64,000 bases of DNA from Erythrobacter sp. KY5 (GCF_003264115.1 NZ_CP021912.1:744001-808000); one strand, 5' to 3'; shown: positions 17,362 through 26,089, counted from the first letter of the stretch. Notes: generated by a model from the letters alone, not told the origin. Numbers and translations are program-made.

Positions 17362-20300
17362 ATGCACCGCTTCACCGCCACTTTGCTTGCAGGCTCGATG
17401 CTTGCTTTTCCGTCCATTGCGCTGGCTGACGATCACGAGGAGGAAGGCTGGGACGTGACCGCGCCGCGCGGGGCGACGATTGAGCAGGTGCGTATCCAGA
17501 CCGACGAGGGCACGTGGATGGATGTCGACGTCTCGCCCGATGGCGGCACGATCGCGTTCAACCTTCTGGGCGACATCTACACCATGCCGATCACCGGCGG
17601 CACGCCGCGCCGGATCGCCGAGGGGCTCGCGTGGGAAGTGCAGCCGCGTTTCTCGCCCGATGGGACCAAGATCGCCTTCACCTCGGACCGGGGCGGGGGT
17701 GACAATATCTGGGTCATGAATGTCGATGGCTCGGACAAGCGGCAGGTGACGAAGGAAAGCTTTCGCCTCCTGAACCAGCCATACTGGTCGCCCGATGGCC
17801 GCTTCATCATTGCCAAGAAGCACTTCACCACTTCGCGCAGCGCGGGCACGGGCGAAATCTGGATGTACCACGTCTCGGGCGGCGGCGGCGTCGCGATTGT
17901 CGAGCGCGCCAATGAGGACCTGCAAAAGGAACTGGGCGAACCCGTCTTCTCTCCCGATGGCGAGGCGATCTACTACACCCGCAACACCACGCCGGGGAAC
18001 CAGTTCATCTACGCGCAGGATTCGCAGACCGGCATCTTCGCGATTGAGCGCCATGATCTTGAAACGGGCGAAGTGACCACTGCGGTCGATGGCTATGGCG
18101 GCGCGGTTCGCCCGACCCCTTCGCCCGACGGGACAGAGATGGCCTTCGTTCGCCGCGACAAGGATACAAGCCAGCTGTGGGTCAAGGATCTCGCCACCGG
18201 GGCAGAGCGGATGGTCTACGACGCGCTCGATCTCGACCTTCAGGAAACCTGGGCGGTTTACGGGGTCTATCCGAACATGGACTGGACCCCTGACGGGCGC
18301 AGCATTGTCTTTTGGGCGGGCGGCAAGCTCAACCGGATCGACAGCGACGGGTCGAATTTTGCCGAGATACCCTTCTCCATCGACGACACACGCGGCATCG
18401 CCGATGCCCCGCACCCGGCAATCGAAGTGTCGCCCGACCGCTTCACCACCACCATGCCGCGCTTTGGGCAATTGTCGCCCGATGGCACGCAGGTCGTGTT
18501 CGAAAGCCTCGGACGGCTCTACACCAAGTCCGCGCGGGGCCGCGACGCGCCGCGTCCGCTGACAGGCGCGGCTGAGGGCACAATCGAAGCCTTCCCCGCA
18601 TTCAGCCGCGATGGATCGCGCATCGCCTATGTCGAGTGGACCGACGAGGGGCTGGGCCGCATCATCACCGCAGATGCGAACGGACAGAACCCACGCGTCA
18701 TCACCAGCGAGCCGGGCCATTACGGCGACCTCACCTGGTCCCCCGACGGTCGCCACATCGCTTTCGAAAAGCGCGGCGGCGGCTTCCTGACCTCGCCCGC
18801 CTTTTCCGAGACGACCGGCATCTACATGATCGCGTCAAACGGAGGCGAGCCGATGCGGGTGAGCCGTTCGGGTTCGAACCCGCAATTCGGCAGTGACCCT
18901 GAGCGCATCTACATGACCACGGGCAGCGGCGATGGGCTCCAGCTTATTTCCGCCGACCTCGATGGCGAAGATCAGCGCACGATCATCAAGGGCGCGCTGC
19001 CGAGCGATTTTCGTGTCTCTCCCGATGGTCGCACAGTCGCCTTCCGCCAGAATTACGAGGTTTTCGCGATGCCGCTGATCCCCGGCGGCCGGGCGATCAG
19101 CGTCGATGAAACGAGCGGCCCGCTGCCGATCACCAAGGTTTCGGAGGGCGGGGCCGATTATATCGGCTTTGCCAATGGCGGAGAGACCCTGTTCTGGTCC
19201 ATCGGGCCTGAGCTTATGCGCGCAAGCGTTTCCGACTTCTTCGCCAACGCTCCCAAGGGAGAGGGTGACGAGGACGAGGGGTACTCACCGCCCGAAACCG
19301 GCATCTCGATGGCGCTCACCGTCGCCGCCGACAAGCCGACCGGCACCGTCGCTATCACCGGCGCGCGTATCCTCACCATGGCCGACGGGCTCGATGCGAT
19401 CGATGCGGGCGCAATCGAGAACGGCACGATTGTCATCACCGGCGACCGGATCACCGCCATCGGCACGGCTGACGAGGTCACGGTTCCGGCTGGCGCGACC
19501 ATGGTCGATGCAAGCGGGCAGGTCATCATGCCCGGCCTCGTCGATGCGCACGCGCACGGGCCATACGGGACGGGCGATTTCATTCCGCAGCAGAACTGGA
19601 CTTTGGTGCAGGACCTCGCGCTTGGCGTGACCACGATCCACAACCCGTCCAGCGATGCCTCGACCGTCTTCGCCGCTGCCGAACGCCAGCGCGCGGGCAC
19701 TATGCTGGGGCCGCGCATCTATTCGACCGGCGAGATCATCTACGGCGCGAAGGCTCCCGGCTTCTTCGCCCGCATTGACGACTATGACGATGCGCTGGCG
19801 CATGTCCGGCGGATCAAGGCGCAGGGCGGGATTTCGGTCAAGAACTACAACCAGCCGCGCCGCGAACAGCGCCAGATGGTTGCGCGCGCCGCTGCCGAGG
19901 AAAACGTGCTGGTCGTGGCCGAGGGCGGTTCGCTGTTCGGGATGGACATGAACCTCATCGCCGATGGCAATTCGACCATCGAGCACAACATTCCCGGCGA
20001 TGTCCTGTACGAAGACGTGCTGCAATTCTTCGGGGCGTCGAACTCGAACTACACGCCGACGCTCAACGTGACTTATGGCGGGCTGGCTGGCGATCCGTAC
20101 TGGCGGCAGGCGACCAATGTGTGGGAGAACCCGTTGATGGCTCACACCCCGCCCAAGGTGCTGCTGGCGCAGACCGGGCGGCGCACGACGGCTCCGGAAT
20201 GGGCCTTCGTCGACGACAACGCCGCGAGAGAGGCACGCAAGATCGCTCAACGCGGGGTCGAGGTGTCGATTGGCGCTCATGGCCAACAGGCCGGGATCGG

Positions 20301-20652
20301 CGCGCATTGGGAAATCTGGAGCTTTGCGCGCGGCGGCATGACCCCGGTCGAGGCGCTGCGCGCCGCCACCATCGCGCCTGCCCGTTCACTCGGCATGGCG
20401 GGTGACATCGGCAGCCTTGAGGAAGGCAAGCTCGCCGACCTCGTGATCCTGAGCGAAGACCCGAGCCAGAATATCCGCAATTCGGACAAGATCGTGCGCG
20501 TGATGCTCGGCGGGCGGCTCTACGATGCAGCGACCATGCGCGAAGTCGAGACAGGCGATGGCGGACGGCGCGACTATTGGTGGGAAGCGGGCGGGGCGGG
20601 CGGCTCCGATGGCGCAACCCACGCCGCCACCGCGCATGAGGATGCGGGTTAG
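17362..20652 (+). CDS. Exported beta-propeller amidohydrolase
   Basis: A 1096-residue periplasmic protein with a Sec signal (MHRFTATLLAGSMLAFPSIA, then LADD). The first 640 residues are a TolB-like propeller with many SPDGT/SPDGR blades. The last 430 residues are an amidohydrolase, with the metal-binding GLVDAHAHGPYG, a conserved lysine segment ISVKNYNQPRREQ, IEHNIPGD, SIGAHGQQ and LEEGKLADLVILSEDPSQN. The family includes dipeptidases and imidazolonepropionase-like hydrolases; the substrate is not known. It ends GGSDGATHAATAHEDAG. Its stop overlaps the stop of fliA by four bases on the other strand. Confidence 0.9.
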   Translation: MHRFTATLLAGSMLAFPSIALADDHEEEGWDVTAPRGATIEQVRIQTDEGTWMDVDVSPDGGTIAFNLLGDIYTMPITGGTPRRIAEGLAWEVQPRFSPDGTKIAFTSDRGGGDNIWVMNVDGSDKRQVTKESFRLLNQPYWSPDGRFIIAKKHFTTSRSAGTGEIWMYHVSGGGGVAIVERANEDLQKELGEPVFSPDGEAIYYTRNTTPGNQFIYAQDSQTGIFAIERHDLETGEVTTAVDGYGGAVRPTPSPDGTEMAFVRRDKDTSQLWVKDLATGAERMVYDALDLDLQETWAVYGVYPNMDWTPDGRSIVFWAGGKLNRIDSDGSNFAEIPFSIDDTRGIADAPHPAIEVSPDRFTTTMPRFGQLSPDGTQVVFESLGRLYTKSARGRDAPRPLTGAAEGTIEAFPAFSRDGSRIAYVEWTDEGLGRIITADANGQNPRVITSEPGHYGDLTWSPDGRHIAFEKRGGGFLTSPAFSETTGIYMIASNGGEPMRVSRSGSNPQFGSDPERIYMTTGSGDGLQLISADLDGEDQRTIIKGALPSDFRVSPDGRTVAFRQNYEVFAMPLIPGGRAISVDETSGPLPITKVSEGGADYIGFANGGETLFWSIGPELMRASVSDFFANAPKGEGDEDEGYSPPETGISMALTVAADKPTGTVAITGARILTMADGLDAIDAGAIENGTIVITGDRITAIGTADEVTVPAGATMVDASGQVIMPGLVDAHAHGPYGTGDFIPQQNWTLVQDLALGVTTIHNPSSDASTVFAAAERQRAGTMLGPRIYSTGEIIYGAKAPGFFARIDDYDDALAHVRRIKAQGGISVKNYNQPRREQRQMVARAAAEENVLVVAEGGSLFGMDMNLIADGNSTIEHNIPGDVLYEDVLQFFGASNSNYTPTLNVTYGGLAGDPYWRQATNVWENPLMAHTPPKVLLAQTGRRTTAPEWAFVDDNAAREARKIAQRGVEVSIGAHGQQAGIGAHWEIWSFARGGMTPVEALRAATIAPARSLGMAGDIGSLEEGKLADLVILSEDPSQNIRNSDKIVRVMLGGRLYDAATMREVETGDGGRRDYWWEAGGAGGSDGATHAATAHEDAG

Positions 20653-21377
20653 GCATCCGCCTCCATCAGCGCGCGCAAATCCTTCAGGGCCTTTGCGCGC
20701 AGCTGGTGGACGCGCGGCACGCTGACTTCGAGCACGGCAGCAATCTCGGTGAGGTTCAGCTCCTCGACAAAGAACAGCTGGAGCACCAGCTTCAGCCGGT
20801 CGGGCAACTGCACCATCGCCGCGATCAGGCGCTCGCGATCCTCCTGACCGGCGAGCACCTGAAACGGGTCCGGATCATCGCTGGCAAAGGCGGTGCTGGT
20901 CTCGTCGTACTCGTCGCTGATCGAGGTGACCGTCACGTTCGACGCCTCGATCTCGAACAGTTCGGCATCGCCAATGCCCAGCGCCTCGCAAATCTGAGCG
21001 CGGCTGGGTTCCTCGCCGGTTTGAGCGCGCAAATTGGAAACCACTTCGCCCAGCCGCGCGCGTTTCTTTCGCGCGGTGCGGGTGTCGTTCATCAGCTTGC
21101 GGATCTGGTCGAACATCGCGCCGCGCACGCGGATCTTGGCATAGGCGGCAAAGCCATCCTCGCCCGGCCCCTCGTGTCGCTGCGCGCATTCGGTGAGGGC
21201 GACGACGCCTGCCTGCATGAGGTCTTCGATCTCAAGCCCTTCGCGGCCCGATCCGTAGATATGCCAGGCCGCGCGGCGCACCAGCGGCAGGAACCGGCGC
21301 ACGCGATCCTCGACCTGCGCGCGCGAGCTGACGCTGTATGCGTGCGCGCCTCCAAAAGCGGTGTGATCGTGCTTCAC
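20649..21377 (-). CDS. fliA: Flagellar sigma-28 factor FliA
   Basis: A 242-residue alternative sigma factor that directs RNA polymerase to late flagellar genes such as flagellin. The GTG start overlaps the flhA stop (GTGA), so translation is coupled. Region 2 spans about 25-95 (RRFLPLVRRAAWHIYG, LEIEDLMQAG, YAKIRVRGAMFDQIRK), region 3 about 100-150, and region 4 ends with LNLTEIAAVLEVSVPRVHQLRAKALKDLR, a helix-turn-helix for the -35 box. This matches the FliA/WhiG class. It should be held inactive by the FlgM encoded at 24992-25291. Confidence 0.95.
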   Translation of the reverse strand: MKHDHTAFGGAHAYSVSSRAQVEDRVRRFLPLVRRAAWHIYGSGREGLEIEDLMQAGVVALTECAQRHEGPGEDGFAAYAKIRVRGAMFDQIRKLMNDTRTARKKRARLGEVVSNLRAQTGEEPSRAQICEALGIGDAELFEIEASNVTVTSISDEYDETSTAFASDDPDPFQVLAGQEDRERLIAAMVQLPDRLKLVLQLFFVEELNLTEIAAVLEVSVPRVHQLRAKALKDLRALMEADA

Positions 21378-23530
21378 GCTGCCATCTCCTGCGGCGGCGG
21401 GCCTTGCTCAGAATCCGGGGCGGGCAGGCCTTCAGGGGCGGCTTGCGCACCGACGGTGGCGATCACCTCGACCGGCTGCGTCGCGGGCAGTTCGTTGATC
21501 GAGAGCACCTGACATTGGCGCGCGCGCTGGCGCAGCAGGCTGGCAAGCGAGCGGCGGGCCGGGGGCTGAACGATCAGGGCGACAGGGCCGCCCACATCCT
21601 TGATGGCGGCGCTCACGCGTTCGACGATCATCGCCCCGCAATCGGGTTCGATCAGCGGCTGTCCGCTGGCCGGATCGACCATGCCTCCAAGGATCGCGCT
21701 TTCGAGCGCCGCGTCGAGTGTGAGCACTTTGAGCCGCGCTCCGGGCTCGCATATCCGCGCGACGAGGCGAGCGCCCAGATCCACGCGAACCGCATCGATC
21801 AGCGCATCGAAATCCTGCGTCGTCTGCAATGCAAGCGCGAGGCTCGTGAAGAGCGGTTGCGGATGAGCGAGCCCGATCCCGTCAGCGATCAGCGCGCGCA
21901 AGATGCGGGTGAGTGCAGCGAGCGAAAGCGGGTCGGGGTGTACGGCTTCGATAAGGGCGGGTGCGCGGGCCTTGAGGTCGTCGATCATGGCGCGCACCTC
22001 TTCAGGGCCGAGCAACTGGTTCGCGCGCGATGACAATTCCTGATTGGTGTGCGTGGCGATGACCGTGCCCGGATCGACGGTCAGGAACCCTTCCGCGATG
22101 GCATGGTCGCGCGCGCCGGGATCGATCCAGAGCGCGGGGCAATCGAAGCTGGGATCGCGGGTCGCCTCGCCTGTGACCGCGTGGCCTTCGCGCACGTCGC
22201 CGGTGTCGATGGCGAGCAGTTTCTGGGGCCTGACAGCGCCGCTCGCCACCACCAGCCCGCCAAGCGTCACGCGATATTCGTTCGCTCCCGCTTCCAGCGA
22301 ATCCCTGATGCGAAATTGCGGCAGGACAAAACCGAGATCGCGGCTCATCTGTTTGCGGATGCCGGTAATGCGGGTGAGGAGCGGCGCGCCCCCTCCAGGC
22401 CCACTGGCGCTTTCATCGACAAGGTGGACGAGGCCATAGCCAAGCTCGATCGTGACGAGCGTCTGGTCGGAGACCTCGGTTATGTCGATCCGGTCGGCGG
22501 GTGCGCTCTCCTCGGGCGCTGTTTCAACGACCGGCTGCCGGGCGCGCTTGCGCAAGGTCCACCAGATCGCGCCCGCGATGGCGGCGGCGGGGATGAAGAT
22601 CATCTGCGGCATCGCCGGGACCATGCCAATCGCTGCAAGGATCGCAGCGACGGGCAGCCATCCGCGCGGATCGGCGAACTGGCCGCCAATCTGGCCTGCA
22701 AGGTCGCGCGTGTCGGCAACGCGGGTAACGATGGCGGCGGCGGCGATGGAAAGGAGCAATGCGGGCACCTGCGCGACCAGCGCATCGCCGACCGCCAGCG
22801 TGATGTAGAGCTCGCCCGCTTCGGCTGCTGAAAGGCCGTGGCTGATCATGCCCAGCGCGAAGCCTGCGATGATGTTCACCCCCAGGATCAGCAAGGCGGC
22901 AATCGCATCGCCCTTCACGAATTTCGATGCGCCATCCATTGAGCCATAGAAATCCGCCTCGACCGTGACTTCGCGCCGCCTTGCGCGTGCTTCGTCGGCG
23001 GAGATGAGCCCGGCGGCGATGTCAGCGTCGATGGCCATCTGCTTGCCCGGCAGCGCGTCGAGCACGAAGCGTGCCGAGACTTCCGATACGCGCCCGGCTC
23101 CCTTGGTAATGACGATCATGTTGATGATGAGGAGGATGCAGAAAACGAACAGGCCGACCGCGAAATTGCCCGCGACCAGAAACTGACCGAAACTCTCGAT
23201 GATCTCTCCCGCCGCGTTTCCGCCTTCGTGGCCATTGACCAGCACGATCCGGGTCGATGCGACGTTCAATGCGAGGCGCAGCAGGGTCGCAAACAGAAGC
23301 ACACTGGGAAAGGACGAGAAATCGAGCGGCGCGCGTGCATTGAGCGCGACCATCAACACCGCGACCGCAATCGCGATGTTGAGCACGAAAAACATGTCGA
23401 GCAGCAGCGGCGGGATCGGCAGCACCATCAGCACGAACAGCGCGAATATGCCAACCGGCAATGCCATGGCGGCTGGTGCAGACTGAAGCCGCTCGATCAG
23501 CGATGCCTGCCGCGAAGTCGCCGCGCTCAC
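21374..23530 (-). CDS. flhA: Flagellar export gate protein FlhA
   Basis: A 718-residue inner-membrane component of the flagellar type III export gate. It is slightly longer than E. coli FlhA. About eight membrane helices lie in the first 330 residues, with the most conserved cytoplasmic loop in VSARFVLDALPGKQMAIDAD and AGLISADEARARRREVTVEADFYGSMDGASKFVKGD. The C-terminal 360 residues are the cytoplasmic platform that receives chaperone-substrate pairs. The GTG start overlaps the stop of the transglycosylase gene upstream. The unit sltF-like/flhA/fliA reads from the sigma-54 promoter at 24629-24645. Confidence 0.97.
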   Translation of the reverse strand: MSAATSRQASLIERLQSAPAAMALPVGIFALFVLMVLPIPPLLLDMFFVLNIAIAVAVLMVALNARAPLDFSSFPSVLLFATLLRLALNVASTRIVLVNGHEGGNAAGEIIESFGQFLVAGNFAVGLFVFCILLIINMIVITKGAGRVSEVSARFVLDALPGKQMAIDADIAAGLISADEARARRREVTVEADFYGSMDGASKFVKGDAIAALLILGVNIIAGFALGMISHGLSAAEAGELYITLAVGDALVAQVPALLLSIAAAAIVTRVADTRDLAGQIGGQFADPRGWLPVAAILAAIGMVPAMPQMIFIPAAAIAGAIWWTLRKRARQPVVETAPEESAPADRIDITEVSDQTLVTIELGYGLVHLVDESASGPGGGAPLLTRITGIRKQMSRDLGFVLPQFRIRDSLEAGANEYRVTLGGLVVASGAVRPQKLLAIDTGDVREGHAVTGEATRDPSFDCPALWIDPGARDHAIAEGFLTVDPGTVIATHTNQELSSRANQLLGPEEVRAMIDDLKARAPALIEAVHPDPLSLAALTRILRALIADGIGLAHPQPLFTSLALALQTTQDFDALIDAVRVDLGARLVARICEPGARLKVLTLDAALESAILGGMVDPASGQPLIEPDCGAMIVERVSAAIKDVGGPVALIVQPPARRSLASLLRQRARQCQVLSINELPATQPVEVIATVGAQAAPEGLPAPDSEQGPPPQEMAA

Positions 23531-24564
23531 AGGCCGAGCGCTTTCAGCTGGTCATAGGCCCGGCGAACCTGTTTGGCATGAGCCTCGCTCCCCAGGTTCG
23601 GCGCGCTGTCCAGGCTTGAGAGCATGTCGGAGATCGGAGCGCGCGAGCTGGGCGCAGCGAGCGACAGGGTTGCCGATGCGCTGATCGTCGGGCGGTTTCG
23701 CCCCGTCAGCACCGGCGGAGTGCGAGGTTCGAAAACGGCCTCGTCTGCAATCATGTAGGGCGGGCGGACGGCATCGGCCGCAGCAAGCGAGGCTGGGGTG
23801 TAGCTCGGCGGCATGCCCGGCGGCACATCAGCGCGGGCGCGCTCAAGCTTGGCGCTGAGGTAGTCCATCACGCCTGCAAGGCTGCGCGGTGCGCCGTTTC
23901 TCTCATAGAAAACCGGCTGATTTGCAGCAGCGGGACGCCGGAACAGGGCAGCAGCGCTCTGGCCGGGATCCTGCGCCATTGCAGACAGGAACCGCCCGGC
24001 CCCACCCGCTCCGAGAAAATGGGCCAGATAAAGCTCGCCGTGATCGGGTTGCCGGCCAAGGATCGGGGCAAGATGCGCGCGATTATCTTCGGCCAGCCCG
24101 GCCGCCATGAGCGAGGCCACCTGCGGATCGTTGCGCATGTCGAGGATCGCCTCGCGCGCCTGCGGGTCTGCGACATAGGCCGTGCCGCCGGGCGCCGTGT
24201 CGATTTGTGCGGCGATATTGCCGAGGCCGAAGCGCGCGCCATGGCGCTGCATGGTGCCAAGCCAAGTGCTCTCGATAAACTGGTAAAGGCCGGTGGCGCT
24301 CGACGTTCGCGCGCGCGCCGTCGGGTTCATCGCCGATTCAACCTGCGCCTGCGCCACGAGAAAGTCGAAATCGACGCTGGTCGCCTGTGCCGCGTTCGCG
24401 ATGGCTTCTTCGACGCTGGGCCGAACGGGCACGCTGGCATCGAATGTGACCTGTGCGGCGATCTGCCGCGTCGCCCCTTGCCGGGGTTGCGCTGCATGGT
24501 GCACGCGCGCAGCCTGTTCGAAAGAGCTTCGGATCGCGGAACTGGGAATGGATTGCGGGTTCAC
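23527..24564 (-). CDS. Flagellum-associated lytic transglycosylase (SltF-like)
   Basis: A 345-residue protein with a GTG start. Residues about 60-190 form an SLT-type lytic transglycosylase domain: FLVAQAQVESAMNP holds the catalytic Glu and SSATGLYQFIESTWLG the substrate-binding turn. A Pro/Ala-rich C-terminal region of about 150 residues follows. Lytic transglycosylases cut peptidoglycan strands, here presumably so that the rod can cross the wall, because the gene leads flhA-fliA and the window's FlgJ lacks an enzyme domain. In Rhodobacter a separate SltF does this job. There is no Sec signal peptide, so it may leave through the flagellar export system. Confidence 0.88.
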   Translation of the reverse strand: MNPQSIPSSAIRSSFEQAARVHHAAQPRQGATRQIAAQVTFDASVPVRPSVEEAIANAAQATSVDFDFLVAQAQVESAMNPTARARTSSATGLYQFIESTWLGTMQRHGARFGLGNIAAQIDTAPGGTAYVADPQAREAILDMRNDPQVASLMAAGLAEDNRAHLAPILGRQPDHGELYLAHFLGAGGAGRFLSAMAQDPGQSAAALFRRPAAANQPVFYERNGAPRSLAGVMDYLSAKLERARADVPPGMPPSYTPASLAAADAVRPPYMIADEAVFEPRTPPVLTGRNRPTISASATLSLAAPSSRAPISDMLSSLDSAPNLGSEAHAKQVRRAYDQLKALGL

Positions 24565-24628
24565 AGGTGGCCTCGCTTGCTGCTTCTCTCAGGCTCCGGA
24601 CTGTTCGCGGAGCTCTTGAGGAAGGTTC

Positions 24629-24645
24629 AGCAAGCCTCGTGCCAA
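24629..24645 (-). promoter_or_regulatory. Sigma-54 promoter of the sltF-like/flhA/fliA unit
   Basis: Read leftward, TTGGCACGAGGCTTGCT has GG and GC exactly ten bases apart. It matches the consensus TTGGCACG-N4-TTGCW at every fixed base. It lies in the 107-base gap before the transglycosylase start, 65 bases upstream of it. A perfect copy of the putative enhancer palindrome lies about 270 bases upstream. Confidence 0.85.
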
Positions 24646-24671
24646 ACACGGTTAACGCGCGGGCGAAGCTC

Positions 24672-24995
24672 TCAGGCGATCGTGGCGCCGCGCACCCGGT
24701 AAGCGGGACGCGCCGCGCCGAGCGCCTCAAGCCGGGTGGTGATGTTGGCAGCCAGCAGGTTGCGCACCCGGCGGTTTACCTCGTTCAGCGACCTTGCGGC
24801 TTCTGCCAGATCGCGCACTTGCGGGTCGAGCGCCTCGGGCCCGAAGGGTGCAATCGCATCGCACAGCTTTTCCTTGTCGCGAGCGACCTCGGTCAGCGCA
24901 TCGGCATCAAGTCCGGCAAGCGCTTGCCGCTCGGCTTCGAGGACGGCAATCATCTGCCGCAGATTGCCGGTGAGGCTGCTTGCCGGCTCGCTCAA
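24672..24995 (-). CDS. flgN: Flagellar chaperone FlgN
   Basis: A 107-residue all-helical cytosolic protein, read from a TTG whose last bases overlap the flgM stop (TTGA). FlgN proteins bind the C-termini of FlgK and FlgL and deliver them to the export gate. The sequence is a run of amphipathic helices (NLRQMIAVLEAERQALAGLDADAL, then VRDLAEAARSLNEVNRRVRNLLAANI), with the conserved NRRNxxLL-like segment typical of the family. The position directly after flgM confirms the call. The coding region contains the palindrome at 24914-24929. Confidence 0.82.
   Translation of the reverse strand: MSEPASSLTGNLRQMIAVLEAERQALAGLDADALTEVARDKEKLCDAIAPFGPEALDPQVRDLAEAARSLNEVNRRVRNLLAANITTRLEALGAARPAYRVRGATIA
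24914..24929. promoter_or_regulatory. Palindrome CGGCAAGCGCTTGCCG, candidate enhancer site
   Basis: A perfect 16-base palindrome inside flgN, identical to the one upstream of flgB (28348-28363). It lies about 270 bases upstream of the sigma-54 promoter at 24629-24645. Further TTGCCG half-sites follow at 24964 and 24979. A binding site for the sigma-54 activator encoded at 42803 is the simplest explanation. Confidence 0.55.
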
Positions 24996-25291
24996 CGTTC
25001 GATCCCGAAACTGAGCTGTGCTGCGATTATCGCATCGGCAATTTCCGTTGGCACGAGCGGGTAGCGCCCGTCCTTGAGCGCTTCGCGAATTTGCGAGACG
25101 CGATCATCGTCGACCGGTGCGCTTGCGGTGTCGAGCGATCCGCTGACCTCGATGGAGACGCCTTGCGCAGCGGGCTTTGCGCCCGTCTGATCGCTCTCGC
25201 TGGTCGGTGGTCGGCGTGCGGCCATGTCGGTGTCGGACAGAGCGCGCGGCGCTGTCACGGACTGCAATTTGCTCAGTTCGAAAGAGGGCAT
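24992..25291 (-). CDS. flgM: Anti-sigma-28 factor FlgM
   Basis: A 99-residue protein that binds FliA until the hook is finished and is then exported through it. The N-terminal half is polar and probably unfolded. The C-terminal third (DDDRVSQIREALKDGRYPLVPTEIADAIIAAQ) is the FliA-binding helical segment typical of FlgM, with the RVxxIRxAIxxGxY pattern. It sits between flgA and flgN as in many proteobacteria. A possible sigma-28 promoter lies in the 77-base gap before it. Confidence 0.9.
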   Translation of the reverse strand: MPSFELSKLQSVTAPRALSDTDMAARRPPTSESDQTGAKPAAQGVSIEVSGSLDTASAPVDDDRVSQIREALKDGRYPLVPTEIADAIIAAQLSFGIER

Positions 25292-25308
25292 GGTGCTTCT
25301 CCGGGTGG

Positions 25309-25336
25309 TATTCTCGTGGTTCAGAACGGCTGGACA
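25309..25336 (-). promoter_or_regulatory. Possible sigma-28 promoter before flgM
   Basis: Read leftward, the flgA-flgM gap has CTTAAAGG, a 14-base spacer from TAAA, then GCCGTTCT. Compared with the enteric FliA consensus TAAA-N15-GCCGATAA, the -35 part is exact, five of eight -10 bases match and the spacing is one short. This would place flgM under its own target, as in enterics. The match is weak and the coordinates are approximate. Confidence 0.3.
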
Positions 25337-25368
25337 GCGTCGCCTTTAAGTCCCCGCATCGCGATTAT

Positions 25369-25917
25369 TCACGGGGCAGGGATAATCGCGAGGCCGGGCC
25401 GCTCGATCCGGGCGCGGACTGGCTGCGCATCGCGCGCAGTGCGCACGGCAATCCATTCGCCCGGCCTCCCGCTCTCCAGCGCCTCGCCGGCCTGCTGTAC
25501 GGTGAAACCTCGTCCACGCACCGCAATCGTAAGCGGGTCGCCGCGTGCGACCACGGGTGCGATTTCTTCGGCCATCGCGGGGGTGTGGGCGGCGATGAAA
25601 ATGCGCCATGGCTGTGGCCCCGCGCAGCTTACCGCAAGGCTCGTTCTGGCCCTGCCGTGCCAGCTTACGCCGAGGGGAGCGGCGCATGCTGCCAGTTTCA
25701 GCCGCCGGTCAGCGGGCATCCGCGCGCTGCCCTCCTGACCGATGGAAATGCCGGTAAATTCGACCACGGCGCGGTCTATCGCCGCCGGATCGGTGTGGAC
25801 TGCACCAGCGCCGGATTGCGCGCTGGCTGGCGCGGTGGCGGCCAGGACACCGGCAAATGCGCCAGCGATCATGATGTGTGTCCCGCGATGCCTGCATGTT
25901 GAGGGAATGAGCTTCAT
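25369..25917 (-). CDS. flgA: Flagellar P-ring assembly chaperone FlgA
   Basis: A 182-residue periplasmic chaperone that helps FlgI assemble into the P ring. The start is the ATG at 25915-25917 after AAAGGCG; it gives a signal peptide ending at PASAQS (residue about 33). The C-terminal SAF-like domain is seen in RIFIAAHTPAMAEEIAPVVARGDPLTIAVRGRGF and GEALESGRPGEWIAVRTARDAQPVRARI, the pattern conserved in FlgA. It heads a flgA-flgM-flgN unit behind the sigma-54 promoter at 25970-25986. Confidence 0.92.
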   Translation of the reverse strand: MKLIPSTCRHRGTHIMIAGAFAGVLAATAPASAQSGAGAVHTDPAAIDRAVVEFTGISIGQEGSARMPADRRLKLAACAAPLGVSWHGRARTSLAVSCAGPQPWRIFIAAHTPAMAEEIAPVVARGDPLTIAVRGRGFTVQQAGEALESGRPGEWIAVRTARDAQPVRARIERPGLAIIPAP

Positions 25918-25969
25918 TGTTCGCCTTTCGACTGGCCATAAGAGGTGAGCTTCGTGTGCGGTGATACGA

Positions 25970-25986
25970 AGCAAACGCCATGCCAA
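25970..25986 (-). promoter_or_regulatory. Sigma-54 promoter of flgA-flgM-flgN
   Basis: Read leftward, TTGGCATGGCGTTTGCT has GG-N10-GC spacing, with the -24 (TTGGCA) and -12 (TTTGC) elements near consensus. It lies 53 bases upstream of the flgA start. No good copy of the enhancer palindrome is seen within 150 bases. Confidence 0.82.
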
Positions 25987-26089
25987 TCTGTGCGCTAAGG
26001 GACATTGCGATGCGCACCAGAAGCCGGATTTAACTTCGCAGCCATAGTCAGTTCGCCATTGCCTGCCATGCCGAGGACACGACGCCGCG

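Noticed and set aside
22611-22628. Sigma-54-like site inside flhA (minus strand)
   Set aside because: The -24 half fits, but the -12 half is CCGGC rather than TTGC, and it lies far inside the gene.
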